Of a stretch of 64,000 nucleotides of DNA, positions 25,911-36,057 are shown one piece after another (the stretch's first letter is position 1; each line of letters opens with the position of its first letter). The notes beneath the pieces are model-generated. The model saw nothing but the letters and a program-made list of their open reading frames with translations. It was not told the origin of the DNA and ran no database searches. The position numbers were made by a program, and so were the translations under genes. The stretch covers positions 26,180-90,179 of the forward strand of contig NZ_JHXV01000020.1 of the NCBI RefSeq assembly GCF_000621625.1, in the 5' to 3' direction. The stretch is from Crocinitomix catalasitica ATCC 23190. Its GTDB lineage: Bacteria > Bacteroidota > Bacteroidia > Flavobacteriales_D > Crocinitomicaceae.

Positions 25911-28900
25911 ATGCTTAAAAAGCTAAAACTATTATTTGCAGTATTTTTTCTTTCAATGAGTGCTGCTATTGCTCAAACTGGTACTGGTACTATAAGGGGG
26001 GCAGTTACTGATGCTGAAACTGGAGAACCATTGCCGTTTGTTAATGTTATTATTAGTCAAGAAGGGCAGCGAAAAGGTGCTGGTAAAACTGATTTTGACG
26101 GGAGATTTACTTTGAGTTCCTTAACGCCAGGTGAGTATGATGTTGAAGTTCGTTTTGTGAATTATCAAACACAACGTAATGAAGGTATTGTTGTTAATTC
26201 TGATAGGTTAACAATTGTTGATTTTGCTTTAGGGTCGTCATCAGAATTATTAGATATAGTAGAAGTAATTCACTATGAAGTTCCTCTGATCGATCAAGAT
26301 GGTGGAGCTTCGGGTGCTACCGTAACAAGAGATGATATTTCTAAAATGGCAACTCGTTCTGCAGAAGGAATTGCATCAACAGTTGGTGGTGTATATAAGG
26401 AAGAGGGTACTGAAGGATTAAGTATTCGTGGTGCACGTAATGATGCAACTTATTATTATATAGATGGTATTAAGGTAAGGGGTTCATCTGCTATTCCGAA
26501 ATCAGCAATACAAGAGGTGTCTGTAATTACTGGAGGTGTACCTGCAAATTATGGGGATCTTACCGGTGGTATTATCTCTATTACAACACGTGGGCCTTCG
26601 GCTAAATATTTTGGGTCTTTTGAAGGTGTAACTTCTGGTTTCTATTTTAACGGAGATGATCCTTTAGGTTACGATGGAAGAGTTTTTGGTTTGGATAAAT
26701 ATGCGTACAACCTGGTTGAGGGTATGGTTTCAGGGCCGTTATTAATGAAAAAAGATTCAACTGGTAAACCAACAAAACCAATTTTAGGTTTTTTCTTATC
26801 AGCGAATTTTTCAGATGTTTTAGATAATAGACCATTAGCAAATGGTGGAGCTTACAGGTTAAAGAAAAGTGTGAGAGATTCATTATTAGATCCTAGCTTA
26901 TTAGGGCCTGTACGTTCAACAGGTTTAGCTTCAGGAGGTACTTATGATAATGTTTCATATTTGAGAAATTCGGATGATGCGAATTTATCAAGTTTTGAAC
27001 AAGTGCCATGGAGAATGAATGCGCGAAATAGATCGGCTTCTGCAGCAGGTAAAATTGATGTAAATGCAGGTCCTAATGTGAATTTAACTTTTGGTGGTTC
27101 GATGTCTTACAGTAGTGGTAATAGATATAGTTATGAAAATTCATTGATGAATTTTGAAAACTTTGGACAAGCGACTGATTTTGATTGGAGAATTTATGGT
27201 CGTTTTACACATCGTTTTAATAATAATGAAGAAGGTTCAACTTCTAAAATTAAAACGGCATTTTATTCTTTAATGGTTGATTATTCTCAATCAAATACTA
27301 AAGTATGGGATGAAGATCATCAAGATAAAATTTTCAACTATGGTCACGTAGGTAATTTTAAAACAACAAAAATACCAACTTATGGATTTAATGCAGGTGG
27401 GGATAGTTTAGTTCTTACTGGGTTTAGAGATACTTTAGTTGAATTTACTCCATCAGCAAATAATGAGGCTTTATCTGCTATTACTAGCCAGTATTTTGAA
27501 ATTTATGCAGGTAATACTGAGGGTAATTTTGAGAATTTAAATCAAATCGATCAAGGTGGAGGATTAAGAAATGGAGATTTACCGAATAATGTTTATGGTA
27601 TTTGGCAAAATCTAGGAACACCTTATAATACTTATGGTTATTCTCAACAAGATCAATTTCGTGTAACTGGTTCTGGTACAATTAACTTGAATAATCATGC
27701 TATTTCAGTAGGTTTTGAGTATGAGCAACGTTGGGATAGATCTTATAGTGGTAATCCAATTGGAATCTGGACAATTGCAAGACAATATGCAAATGCGCAT
27801 ATTACAGAATTAGATTTTAGTGAGTCTACAACGAATTATTTTGGTACTTATCCTCAAATAACATATGATAGATTAAATGCATCAAAAGGTGAATATGGTG
27901 GTCAAGAAAATAATGATGCTCAATACTTTTTTGATTATAATGTCCGAAATAAATTAGGACTAGATCCTGATGGTACATATTTTATTGATATTGATGATAT
28001 AGATCCAGATTTCTTCACAGTGGATATGTTTAGTGCTGATGAATTATTAAATTCAGGAAACAACTATTTTAGCTGGTATGGTTATGATCATACAGGTGAA
28101 AAAGTAAGTGGTGCTACTGATATTACTGCATATTTTAATGATTATAATGATGATGGCAATTTTGAGAGAAAAGTAGGTGCTTTTCAACCAATTTATATGT
28201 CTGGTTATTTAATGGATAAGTTTGCTTTTGATGATATCATCTTTAATGTTGGTGTTCGTGTTGATATCTACGATGCAAATCAACCAGTTTTAACAGATAA
28301 GTATTTATTGTACGAAGCTAAAACTGCAGGTGAAGTATCTGCATTTGATAATGGAACTGAAATAGTTCACCCAGACAATATTGGAGATGATTTTGTTGTC
28401 TATGTTAATGATGTTGGTAATCCAACTGCAATAAATGGATATAGAGATGGAGACGTTTGGTACAACGCAAGTGGTATTGAAGTTTCAGATGCAAAAGTAT
28501 TAGAAGGTAGTGAAGGTATTGCTCCTTGGTTAGAAGATCCTTCTTTGACATCTCCAAATGAAAAAGCTTTTAAGGATTATAAACCTCAAGTAAATGTAAT
28601 GCCAAGAGTTGCTTTCTCTTTCCCAATTTCGGATGAGGCGTCGTTCTTTGCACATTATGATATCTTAACAAAAAGACCTACAACTGGTAATAGATTTGAT
28701 CCAGTAGAATATCAATTTTTAGAAGCACGTAACCGAATTATTAATAATCCTGATTTGAAACCTGAAAAAACAATTGATTACGAATTAGGATTTCAACAAG
28801 TTTTATCTAAAACGTCTTCTTTAAAAATATCAGCTTTCTATAAAGAACAAAGAGATCAAGTTCAATTGGTAAATGTGTTCCAAGCTTATCCAAATACATA

Positions 28901-29651
28901 CCGTACTTATGGTAATAGAGATTTTGGTACTGTAAAAGGTTTAACAATTGCTTATGATTTAAGAAGAACTGGTAATATTAGAATGACAGCTTCTTATACT
29001 TTACAATTTGCAAATGGTACTGGATCTGATGCTAACTCAGCTTTGAGTTTAGTGAATTCTGGAGAACCTAATTTAAGAACGATTTTCCCTTATTCTTACG
29101 ATCAAAGACATGGTTTTAATGTCGTATTAGATTATCGCTATGGAGATGGTACTGATTATAAAGGGCCTAGAATTGGAGATTTTGGTGTCCTAGAAAATAC
29201 AGGTCTGAATGTTGTAACTCAAATTGGTTCAGGGACACCTTATTCAGGTTCTAAACTTGCATCAGGTCAAGCTTTAATCACGCAAGGTGCTAATCAATTA
29301 GATGGAACTTTAAACGGTTCTAGAAAACCTTGGCAATTTAGAGTTGATTTACAATTGGATAGAAATTTCAACTTAGAGTTTGGTAAAGATGAAGATAAGA
29401 AAAAAGCGGCTTATTTGAATGTTTATTTAAGGGTAACGAATATATTCAATATTCAGAATGTACTTAACGTTTATAGAGCAACTGGTAATGCTGATGATGA
29501 TGGTTATTTGACAGCTGCACAGTATCAAACTTCAATTCAATCACAATTGGATGAACAATCATACCGTGATTATTATTTATTAAAAGTGAATAATCCTTAT
29601 AATTATGGTGTACCGCGTACAATTAGATTAGGTGTTAAATTTGATTTTTAA
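25911..29651 (+). CDS. TonB-dependent receptor with carboxypeptidase-regulatory-like N-terminal domain
   Basis: Outer-membrane receptor-like protein of 1246 residues. Signal peptide 'MLKKLKLLFAVFFLSMSAAI', then a CarboxypepD_reg domain ('TIRGAVTDAETGEPLPFVNV', to about 105), a plug ('ATRSAEGIASTVGGVYKEEG', 'GLSIRGARNDATYYYIDGIK', 'VITGGVPANYGDLTGGIISI') and a long barrel finishing 'PYNYGVPRTIRLGVKFDF', with an aromatic C-terminus. No SusD-like partner follows; instead there is a large T9SS cargo and a PorV-like protein, each within about 35 bases. Such an arrangement suggests a protein-handling or surface-assembly role rather than glycan import, but the substrate is unknown. Confidence 0.9.
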   Translation: MLKKLKLLFAVFFLSMSAAIAQTGTGTIRGAVTDAETGEPLPFVNVIISQEGQRKGAGKTDFDGRFTLSSLTPGEYDVEVRFVNYQTQRNEGIVVNSDRLTIVDFALGSSSELLDIVEVIHYEVPLIDQDGGASGATVTRDDISKMATRSAEGIASTVGGVYKEEGTEGLSIRGARNDATYYYIDGIKVRGSSAIPKSAIQEVSVITGGVPANYGDLTGGIISITTRGPSAKYFGSFEGVTSGFYFNGDDPLGYDGRVFGLDKYAYNLVEGMVSGPLLMKKDSTGKPTKPILGFFLSANFSDVLDNRPLANGGAYRLKKSVRDSLLDPSLLGPVRSTGLASGGTYDNVSYLRNSDDANLSSFEQVPWRMNARNRSASAAGKIDVNAGPNVNLTFGGSMSYSSGNRYSYENSLMNFENFGQATDFDWRIYGRFTHRFNNNEEGSTSKIKTAFYSLMVDYSQSNTKVWDEDHQDKIFNYGHVGNFKTTKIPTYGFNAGGDSLVLTGFRDTLVEFTPSANNEALSAITSQYFEIYAGNTEGNFENLNQIDQGGGLRNGDLPNNVYGIWQNLGTPYNTYGYSQQDQFRVTGSGTINLNNHAISVGFEYEQRWDRSYSGNPIGIWTIARQYANAHITELDFSESTTNYFGTYPQITYDRLNASKGEYGGQENNDAQYFFDYNVRNKLGLDPDGTYFIDIDDIDPDFFTVDMFSADELLNSGNNYFSWYGYDHTGEKVSGATDITAYFNDYNDDGNFERKVGAFQPIYMSGYLMDKFAFDDIIFNVGVRVDIYDANQPVLTDKYLLYEAKTAGEVSAFDNGTEIVHPDNIGDDFVVYVNDVGNPTAINGYRDGDVWYNASGIEVSDAKVLEGSEGIAPWLEDPSLTSPNEKAFKDYKPQVNVMPRVAFSFPISDEASFFAHYDILTKRPTTGNRFDPVEYQFLEARNRIINNPDLKPEKTIDYELGFQQVLSKTSSLKISAFYKEQRDQVQLVNVFQAYPNTYRTYGNRDFGTVKGLTIAYDLRRTGNIRMTASYTLQFANGTGSDANSALSLVNSGEPNLRTIFPYSYDQRHGFNVVLDYRYGDGTDYKGPRIGDFGVLENTGLNVVTQIGSGTPYSGSKLASGQALITQGANQLDGTLNGSRKPWQFRVDLQLDRNFNLEFGKDEDKKKAAYLNVYLRVTNIFNIQNVLNVYRATGNADDDGYLTAAQYQTSIQSQLDEQSYRDYYLLKVNNPYNYGVPRTIRLGVKFDF

Positions 29652-29681
29652 TTGAGTAGTTGAAGAATTTATAAAGAAATT

Positions 29682-32600
29682 ATGAAAAAGTTATTATTAA
29701 ATATACTGATGTTGGGGATAGCGAATTCTTTGTTCGCTTATCTACATATAGGAGACACGAGACGCGTTGAAATCGAGTCTCGTGCTGCAGGTTGTGCTCC
29801 ATCTAACGGGAGATTATTCTTGGAATACAATAATGTAAAAGCATTAATTGAAGTTGGGGGATCGCTTTGGCAGAATAGGGCAACATCAACTGGTTCTTAT
29901 AATTTTCCAAAAGATGCGAATACAAGTGTTATATTCTCTGGATCATTATGGATGGGCGGAGAAGATATTAATGGTCAATTAAAGTTAGCTGCTCACCGTT
30001 TTAGAACTAACGGTAATGATTTTTGGGGTGGACCACTTGGAGATTTAACTTTAGGGAGTGGTAATTATAATCCGTTTAACCCAATTGAAGCTGAGTCTAA
30101 TCTAGTTAAAGATAATGGTGCTGCGGAAGTTTATCCTGCTACTTGTGTTGAATTTGATCAATTTTTTACGATCAGACGAATAGAAGTAGAGCAGTTTATT
30201 GCTTGGTGGAATTGTGAGAATGGTATTTCAGATCCAGAAGACTGTGAAGATGTAATTGCTCCAGACGAAGAAGTTATGGGTAGAATTTTAAACTGGCCAG
30301 CTCATGGTAAAGAATCTTTAGGACAAGATTTCTATTTAGCGCCTTTTTACGATAATGATAGAGATGGTGATGGTGGAAATGGAATTTATAATCCATTAGA
30401 AGATGGTGATTACCCTTGGTATGATGTAGATAAAAAAATAGATTGTAGAACAGATCGTCGTGTAACTTTATTCGGTGATGAAACGCATTGGTGGGTATTT
30501 AATGATAAAGGGAATATTCATACAGAAACTGGAGGTGATCCAATTGGAATGGAGATTCGTGCACAAGCATTTGCTTTTGCTACAGATGATGAGATCAATA
30601 ATATGACCTTTTATAATTACGAATTAATTAACCGTGGTACGCAAACTTTGTTTAATACATATTTTGGTCAATATGTAGATCCTGATGTTGGTGGTGCTGG
30701 TGATGATTTTGTTGGTTGTGATGTGGGGAGAGGTTTAGGATATGCTTATAATGGAGATTTAAATGATGACGCTCCATTAAGTGGTGAGCCAACATATGGT
30801 GCTAATCCACCAGCTGTTGGTGTAGATTTTTTTGAGGGTCCTTACCAAGATAATGATGGTATTGCGAATCCTATTGGAATTGCTGAGAATGAAGCCTTGA
30901 ATGGTTTAGGATATGGTGATGACATTGTTGATAATGAGCGTTTTGGGATGCAAGGATTTATGTATTATACGAATGTTGGTAGTGCTAATTATAATGATCC
31001 TACAATTGCTTCCCAGTATTATTTATACTTGCAGTCAATCTGGAAAAATAGTGAAGTATTGAAATTTGGAGGAAATGGTAATACAAGTAGTAGTGGTGTG
31101 CAAACACGTTTTGCTTTCCCTGGTGCTTCTGATACTTTAGGTTGGGGTACTTATCCTAATCCTTTACCAAGTGCTGATGCTTGGAGTGAAGTGTCTGAAA
31201 ATAATGATCCTGACGATAGACGTTTTGTACAGTCAGCAGGACCGTTTACTTTGACGCCTGGTGCTGTAAACAATATTACTGTTGGTGTTGTGATTGGTGT
31301 AAGTGCGGATAGTGATATCGAAGCGCCATTAAGATCGTTATTTACTGCTGATACGAAAGCACAAAAATTATTTGAAAGTTGTTTCCAAATTCTTGAGCCA
31401 CCAGTGGCGCCAGTATTAACAGTTCAAGAATTAGAAAATGAATTGATTTTATTTTTATCAACTCCAGCAGGAAGTCCTGCAATTGAGTCTTATGCTCAAA
31501 GAGATGAAGTTAATATTATAACACCGGATGAACTACTTGCAATGGGTATTGTTTATGATGATACTTTCCGTTTTGAAGGGTACCAAATTTACCAGATGAT
31601 TGATGAGAGTGCTTCAGTAAGTGATCTTAATGATGTTGCTAAAGCGAGATTGGTTGCACAAACTGATGTGCAAAATGATGTTGGTGAAATGGTAAATTAT
31701 GGGAGAGATGAAGATAATATTCCTTTTGGAAATATAATGGTTGAGGCGGCTCCAGGTGGTGAATTAGACCAAGGAATTCGTCACTCATTCCGAATTACTG
31801 AAGATTTATTTGCTGAAGGTTCAAGAGCGTTGGTAAACCATAAAAAGTATTACTATATCGCAGTTTCTTATGCCTATAATAACTTTAAATCTTATAATCC
31901 TGATGATCCTGCTGCATTGGATGGTCAAAAAGCTCCATATTTAAGATCAAGAAATGCAGGTACTTCAGGTAGTATTGAATCTGTAGAAGCAATTCCACAT
32001 GATCCTTCACCAGAAGCTGATGGTAGAGTATTTACTACAAGTTATGGTTTTCAACCTGAAATTACACAAATTGAAGGAATTGGAAATGGTGGTGCATTTA
32101 TCGAATTAACTGACGCTTCTGTTCAAAATATTTTAACAAACAATCAAATTGATCACCCAGTTTATAAAGCAAATGCAGGTCCAATAGACGTTAGAGTGGT
32201 AGATCCACTTAATTTAAAAGATGGTGATTATACAATTGGTTTTGGAAAAACAGCTGAAAGTATTGCTGAAGATGAATGGTGGATTCAAAGAGTTTATACT
32301 GAGGACGGTGCAACTTCTAGAGATACTGTATTTTCAAATCAAGTAATAGGTTTGTTAAGTGAACAATTAATTTTAGATTGGGGAATTGCAATTACGGTTA
32401 ATCAACAATACTTTACTCGTTTTGGTGTTGATTTGTTTACTTCTCCGATAGATGCGACGATCACTTACCAAGATTCATCAAAACAATGGTTAGCATTCGT
32501 AAATGATCAAGATACTTACTATCCATCAAATTGGATTAGAGTAGGTACTGATGATGCGAATTCTCAAAATACGGATGAAACTCCGAATGCTTTGTGTACT

Positions 32601-33905
32601 GTAGAAAATTGGATTTATGCACCTTGTAACTATGATGATAATGGTGAAATGGATGCAGAAAATCAAGAGTATGAGAAATTGTTAGGTGGAGGTATTGCAC
32701 CATTCAGATTTGTAGGATATGAGACTTATGGAATGCCTTTCGGAAAACCTGGTCAAGATTTATCTGAACCAACTTACGAATCTAGTAACGGTTCTGAATT
32801 CTTTTCAAGTGCACGTATAGCGCAAATTAAAGCCAGTTTAGAAGAGTTACATGATGTTGATATTGTTATTACTCAAGATAAATCTAAATGGACAAGATGT
32901 CCTGTGATTGAGATAAATAATAATCCTGCCGTAACAGAACATGATGATTATATCTTAGAGCCTAGAGGTGATAAATCTGTTGATAAGAATGGATTAGCGG
33001 AAGGTGATCCTGGTGTTAATTTAGAGGAAGCAAATAGCGTAGATGCAACAGGTATGGGTTGGTTCCCAGGTTATGCAATTGATGTTAATACTGGAACAAG
33101 ATTGAATATGGCTTTCAGTGAAAACTCATGGCTGTTAGGTGAAAATGGTAATGATATGATTTGGAATCCAACATCTAGTTATGCTGAAGAACTTGGAGAT
33201 AATATAAATGATCCTTTATTCGGCGGAATGCATTATGTATATATCTTCGGTGTTGATGTTGATGGTACTGATGCTCCTGCTTATGACCAAGGTGCTTGGT
33301 TAAGAGATAAATTAGACCTAGTTAAATATGAAGCGAGAAGTGAAAGAAATTCAAACTATCGTGATGCTTGGACAAATTGTCAATGGGTTATGGAACCGAT
33401 GTTAGCAGAAGATGAGGAGTTATTGTCTACTGATGTAAAGATAAGTACTCGTATTAATATTCCTTATGATGAACGTACTGTAAATGGTGAAAACGAAGGT
33501 TTCCCAATGTATCAATTCAATATTAGTAATTCTTCTCGTGTAGCTGATTCAGATAAATTAGTTTCAGTTATTGATAATATCAAAATTGTACCGAATCCTT
33601 ACTATGCATATAGCGCTTATGAAACTGGTAAATTAGACAATAGAGTAAAAATTACCAACTTACCAGAAAGATGTGAAGTGAATATCTTCAATATGCAAGG
33701 TGCTTTAGTTAGATCTTATAAGAAAGATGATGCAATCACTTCTTTAGATTGGGATTTAAAGAATGCTAAGAATATTCCAATTGCCGGTGGAATTTATTTA
33801 ATTCATATCAAAATTGAAGTGAATGAAGACGGTGGTGTTAAGGAATACGAAAAGGTACTGAAATGGTATGGTGTTATGCGACAACCTGATTTAGATAATT
33901 TATAA
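29682..33905 (+). CDS. Very large T9SS-targeted surface protein, partner of the receptor and PorV-like protein
   Basis: 1407 residues, signal peptide 'MKKLLLNILMLGIANSLFAY'. The N-terminal part has aromatic and Gly-rich strands ('VIFSGSLWMGGEDINGQLKL', 'DFWGGPLGDL') and a Ca-binding-like segment 'NDRDGDGGNGIYNPLEDGD'. No enzyme motif is apparent. The C-terminal ~110 residues look like a T9SS sorting domain ('IKIVPNPYYAYSAYETG', 'NIFNMQGALVRSYKKDD', 'IPIAGGIYLIHIKI'). It lies 30 bases after the TonB-receptor gene and 35 bases before a PorV-like gene. It probably belongs to a conserved but uncharacterised Bacteroidota family; I infer that the neighbour helps carry it across or anchor it to the outer membrane. 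Confidence 0.8.
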   Translation: MKKLLLNILMLGIANSLFAYLHIGDTRRVEIESRAAGCAPSNGRLFLEYNNVKALIEVGGSLWQNRATSTGSYNFPKDANTSVIFSGSLWMGGEDINGQLKLAAHRFRTNGNDFWGGPLGDLTLGSGNYNPFNPIEAESNLVKDNGAAEVYPATCVEFDQFFTIRRIEVEQFIAWWNCENGISDPEDCEDVIAPDEEVMGRILNWPAHGKESLGQDFYLAPFYDNDRDGDGGNGIYNPLEDGDYPWYDVDKKIDCRTDRRVTLFGDETHWWVFNDKGNIHTETGGDPIGMEIRAQAFAFATDDEINNMTFYNYELINRGTQTLFNTYFGQYVDPDVGGAGDDFVGCDVGRGLGYAYNGDLNDDAPLSGEPTYGANPPAVGVDFFEGPYQDNDGIANPIGIAENEALNGLGYGDDIVDNERFGMQGFMYYTNVGSANYNDPTIASQYYLYLQSIWKNSEVLKFGGNGNTSSSGVQTRFAFPGASDTLGWGTYPNPLPSADAWSEVSENNDPDDRRFVQSAGPFTLTPGAVNNITVGVVIGVSADSDIEAPLRSLFTADTKAQKLFESCFQILEPPVAPVLTVQELENELILFLSTPAGSPAIESYAQRDEVNIITPDELLAMGIVYDDTFRFEGYQIYQMIDESASVSDLNDVAKARLVAQTDVQNDVGEMVNYGRDEDNIPFGNIMVEAAPGGELDQGIRHSFRITEDLFAEGSRALVNHKKYYYIAVSYAYNNFKSYNPDDPAALDGQKAPYLRSRNAGTSGSIESVEAIPHDPSPEADGRVFTTSYGFQPEITQIEGIGNGGAFIELTDASVQNILTNNQIDHPVYKANAGPIDVRVVDPLNLKDGDYTIGFGKTAESIAEDEWWIQRVYTEDGATSRDTVFSNQVIGLLSEQLILDWGIAITVNQQYFTRFGVDLFTSPIDATITYQDSSKQWLAFVNDQDTYYPSNWIRVGTDDANSQNTDETPNALCTVENWIYAPCNYDDNGEMDAENQEYEKLLGGGIAPFRFVGYETYGMPFGKPGQDLSEPTYESSNGSEFFSSARIAQIKASLEELHDVDIVITQDKSKWTRCPVIEINNNPAVTEHDDYILEPRGDKSVDKNGLAEGDPGVNLEEANSVDATGMGWFPGYAIDVNTGTRLNMAFSENSWLLGENGNDMIWNPTSSYAEELGDNINDPLFGGMHYVYIFGVDVDGTDAPAYDQGAWLRDKLDLVKYEARSERNSNYRDAWTNCQWVMEPMLAEDEELLSTDVKISTRINIPYDERTVNGENEGFPMYQFNISNSSRVADSDKLVSVIDNIKIVPNPYYAYSAYETGKLDNRVKITNLPERCEVNIFNMQGALVRSYKKDDAITSLDWDLKNAKNIPIAGGIYLIHIKIEVNEDGGVKEYEKVLKWYGVMRQPDLDNL

Positions 33906-33940
33906 TAGTTAATCGCATTTGAATTTAAAAAACGTTTAGA

Positions 33941-35020
33941 ATGAAAATAAATAAATTAATTCAACGAACTATTTTGGCAGGATTTGCCGTAGCACTATCA
34001 ACAACCGCTGGTTTTGCTGGGAATGGTGATCGTGTTGGTTCTGCTGGAGCATCTGAATTATTAATTAATCCATGGGCAAGAAGTTCTGCTTGGGCTGATG
34101 CCGGCATATCTTGTGTAAATGGAATTGATGCAATTTTTACGAATATTGCTGGTTTAGCTTTTACTGATAAAACAGAAATCCGTTTTGATAGAACAAATTG
34201 GTTAGGTGGATCTGGTGTTACAATTAATTCAGCAGGTTTAGCTCAACGAATTTCAGAAAGTAGTGTTATATCGATAGCGGTTATGGCAACTAGTTTTGGT
34301 GAAATTGATATTACTACTGTCGAATTACCCGAGGGTGGTTTAGGTACATATTCTCCTACATACTCTAACTTTAATGTCGGGTATGCCCGTGAATTTTCAA
34401 ATTCAATTTATGGTGGAATTAATGTGAAGGTAATTTCACAATCAATTTCTAACCTTAGAGCTACAGGTGTTGCAATTGATGCTGGAATTAGATACGTAAC
34501 TGGTGAAGAGGATCAAATGAAATTTGGTATTGCACTGAAAAACGTTGGACCTACTATGAATGTTAAAGGTGATGGTATTTCATTGCAGGCTGAATATCCT
34601 GGAACTGGTGATCTAGCTACTTTGGAGCAAAGAGCAAATTCATCTGAACTTCCTTCTTTATTAGCGATTGGTGGATCTTATGATTTTAATTTCTCAGAAA
34701 CTAGTAAATTAACTATAGCCTTAGGTTTCTCTGCTAACTCGTTCTCTAACGATCAATACCGCCTAGGATTGAATTATGCAATGGAATTGGATAAAGCTAA
34801 GTTCGATTTAATGGCAGGATACGTTTATGAAAAAGGTGTTTTTGCTAGTGATTTTGATTTTGATCAAAGAACAACAGCTTTGAGTGGATTGACTGCTGGG
34901 GTATCTGTCGATGCGCTAGTTGGTGAAAAGAAAAACATGATTGGTATTCAATATGCTTTTAGACAAACAAGAGCTTTTGATAACGTTCACACAATTGGTT
35001 TAAGTATCGGAATCAAATAA
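33941..35020 (+). CDS. PorV/PorQ-family outer-membrane beta-barrel protein
   Basis: 359 residues with a signal peptide (about 1-26). 'GSAGASELLINPWARSSAWADA' and 'GIDAIFTNIAGLAF' are the usual N-terminal features of the PorV/PorQ (UPF0164-like) family; the rest is alternating amphipathic strands ending 'DNVHTIGLSIGIK'. PorV (LptO) is the T9SS shuttle that takes folded cargo from the translocon to the attachment complex. This copy is third in an operon behind a TonB receptor and a T9SS cargo, so it may be a dedicated paralogue for that cargo rather than the general shuttle. Confidence 0.85.
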   Translation: MKINKLIQRTILAGFAVALSTTAGFAGNGDRVGSAGASELLINPWARSSAWADAGISCVNGIDAIFTNIAGLAFTDKTEIRFDRTNWLGGSGVTINSAGLAQRISESSVISIAVMATSFGEIDITTVELPEGGLGTYSPTYSNFNVGYAREFSNSIYGGINVKVISQSISNLRATGVAIDAGIRYVTGEEDQMKFGIALKNVGPTMNVKGDGISLQAEYPGTGDLATLEQRANSSELPSLLAIGGSYDFNFSETSKLTIALGFSANSFSNDQYRLGLNYAMELDKAKFDLMAGYVYEKGVFASDFDFDQRTTALSGLTAGVSVDALVGEKKNMIGIQYAFRQTRAFDNVHTIGLSIGIK

Positions 35021-35062
35021 AATTCTATTTTTAACTTCGGTCTTTTGACTGATAATTTTTAT

Positions 35063-35070
35063 TACATTTG
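35063..35070 (+). promoter_or_regulatory. Promoter -7 element of greA
   Basis: TACATTTG, an exact TAnnTTTG match; TTTTGAC lies about 15 bases upstream as a possible -33. The start point should be near 35075. Confidence 0.6.
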
Positions 35071-35075
35071 TTATT

Positions 35076-35103
35076 AAGAGAGCCTTTTTTTAAAGGCTCT
35101 CTT
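35076..35103 (+). promoter_or_regulatory. 5'-terminal hairpin in the greA leader
   Basis: Perfect 12-bp stem AAGAGAGCCTTT / AAAGGCTCTCTT around TTTT, starting about 5 bases after the -7 element and ending 21 bases before the greA ATG. It is not followed by a T run, so it is not a typical terminator. It could stabilise the message or respond to GreA activity. Confidence 0.55.
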
Positions 35104-35124
35104 GTTACGTTTAAATATTATGTT

Positions 35125-35598
35125 ATGGCAGATATTAGTTATTACACAAAGGCAGGCTTAGATAAGCTTAAAGCTGAATTGCACCACATGAAAACCGTGC
35201 AAAGACCATCTATTTCAGAACAAATTGGTGAGGCAATTGATAAAGGTGATTTATCAGAAAATGCGGAGTATGATGCAGCCAAAGAAGCACAAGGTTTATT
35301 GGAAGCTAAAATAAACAAGTTAGAGACGGTTATTTCTAATGCAAGAGTGTTAGATGATAAAGATATAGATGCAACTAAGGTGCTTATTTTAAGTAACGTT
35401 AAAATAAAGAATGTTGATAATGGTATGGAATTAACTTATACTTTAGTCGCCGAAAATGAGGCTAGTTTAAAGGATAAGAAAATATCTGTTGACTCTCCAA
35501 TTGGAAGAGGTTTATTAGGCAAGTCTGTGGGTGATATTGCCGATATTCAAGTTCCAAATGGAATTATGAAGTTTGAAGTGATTGAAATAACACGTTAA
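35125..35598 (+). CDS. greA: Transcription elongation factor GreA
   Basis: Rescues backtracked RNA polymerase by stimulating transcript cleavage. From the ATG at 35125 it is 157 residues, the standard length ('MADISYYTKAGLDKLKAEL'); an upstream in-frame start at 35068 falls in the promoter and is rejected. The N-terminal coiled coil has the catalytic acidic tip region 'DLSENAEYDAAKEAQGLLEA'. The C-terminal FKBP-like domain has 'ISVDSPIGRGLLGKSVGDIA' and 'IMKFEVIEI'. The HIT gene follows after 2 bases. Confidence 0.97.
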   Translation: MADISYYTKAGLDKLKAELHHMKTVQRPSISEQIGEAIDKGDLSENAEYDAAKEAQGLLEAKINKLETVISNARVLDDKDIDATKVLILSNVKIKNVDNGMELTYTLVAENEASLKDKKISVDSPIGRGLLGKSVGDIADIQVPNGIMKFEVIEITR

Positions 35599-35600
35599 TT

Positions 35601-35990
35601 ATGGCTAGTATTTTCACAAAAATAATTGCCGGTGAAATTCCTTCTCATAAAATAGCAGAGAACGACAAATTCTTTGCCTTTTTAGATATTTCTCCACTTC
35701 AAAAAGGACATACTCTTGTGGTTCCTAAAAAAGAAGTGGACTATATATTTGATGTAGAAGATGATTTACTATCAGAGATGATAATCTTTGCTAAAAATGT
35801 TGCAATAAAGATTAAAAAAGCCTTTCCTTGTAATAGAATTGGAATGACTGTGATTGGTTTAGAAGTCCCTCATGCTCATATTCATTTAATTCCTATTAAT
35901 AGTATGAATGATATGAATTTTGCTTCAGATAAATTGACTTTAACGAATGATGAATTAGCGACTATAGCTGAAGCAATTCGATTGTCATAG
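35601..35990 (+). CDS. HIT family nucleotide hydrolase/transferase
   Basis: Histidine-triad protein of 129 residues. 'SIFTKIIAGEIPSHKIAEND' is the usual N-terminus, 'FLDISPLQKGHTLVVPKKEV' the nucleotide-binding strand and 'VPHAHIHLIPI' the H-x-H-x-H catalytic triad. Members hydrolyse purine nucleotide phosphoramidates or act on dinucleotides; the physiological substrate here cannot be told. Transcribed with greA (2-base spacing), a frequent pairing in Bacteroidota, and closed by a bidirectional terminator. Confidence 0.93.
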   Translation: MASIFTKIIAGEIPSHKIAENDKFFAFLDISPLQKGHTLVVPKKEVDYIFDVEDDLLSEMIIFAKNVAIKIKKAFPCNRIGMTVIGLEVPHAHIHLIPINSMNDMNFASDKLTLTNDELATIAEAIRLS

Positions 35991-36007
35991 TTCAAAAAAT
36001 TAGCACA

Positions 36008-36043
36008 AAAAAAAAATCTACCGATTACGGTAGATTTTTTTTT
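36008..36043. terminator. Bidirectional terminator after the HIT gene
   Basis: Stem AAATCTACCG / CGGTAGATTT with a 4-base loop, A run before and T run after. Serves greA-HIT and the convergent gene at 36058. Confidence 0.93.
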
Positions 36044-36057
36044 TGCTCTATTTTGAA

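Noticed and set aside
27484..27681. Minus-strand 65-codon frame in the TonB receptor gene
   Set aside because: Antisense shadow with no promoter or recognisable product; the same holds for other minus-strand frames in 25.9-34 kb.
25911..33905. SusC/SusD polysaccharide-utilisation pair
   Set aside because: The second protein is not SusD-like: no lipobox or TPR fold, but a T9SS tail, and no glycan enzymes are nearby.
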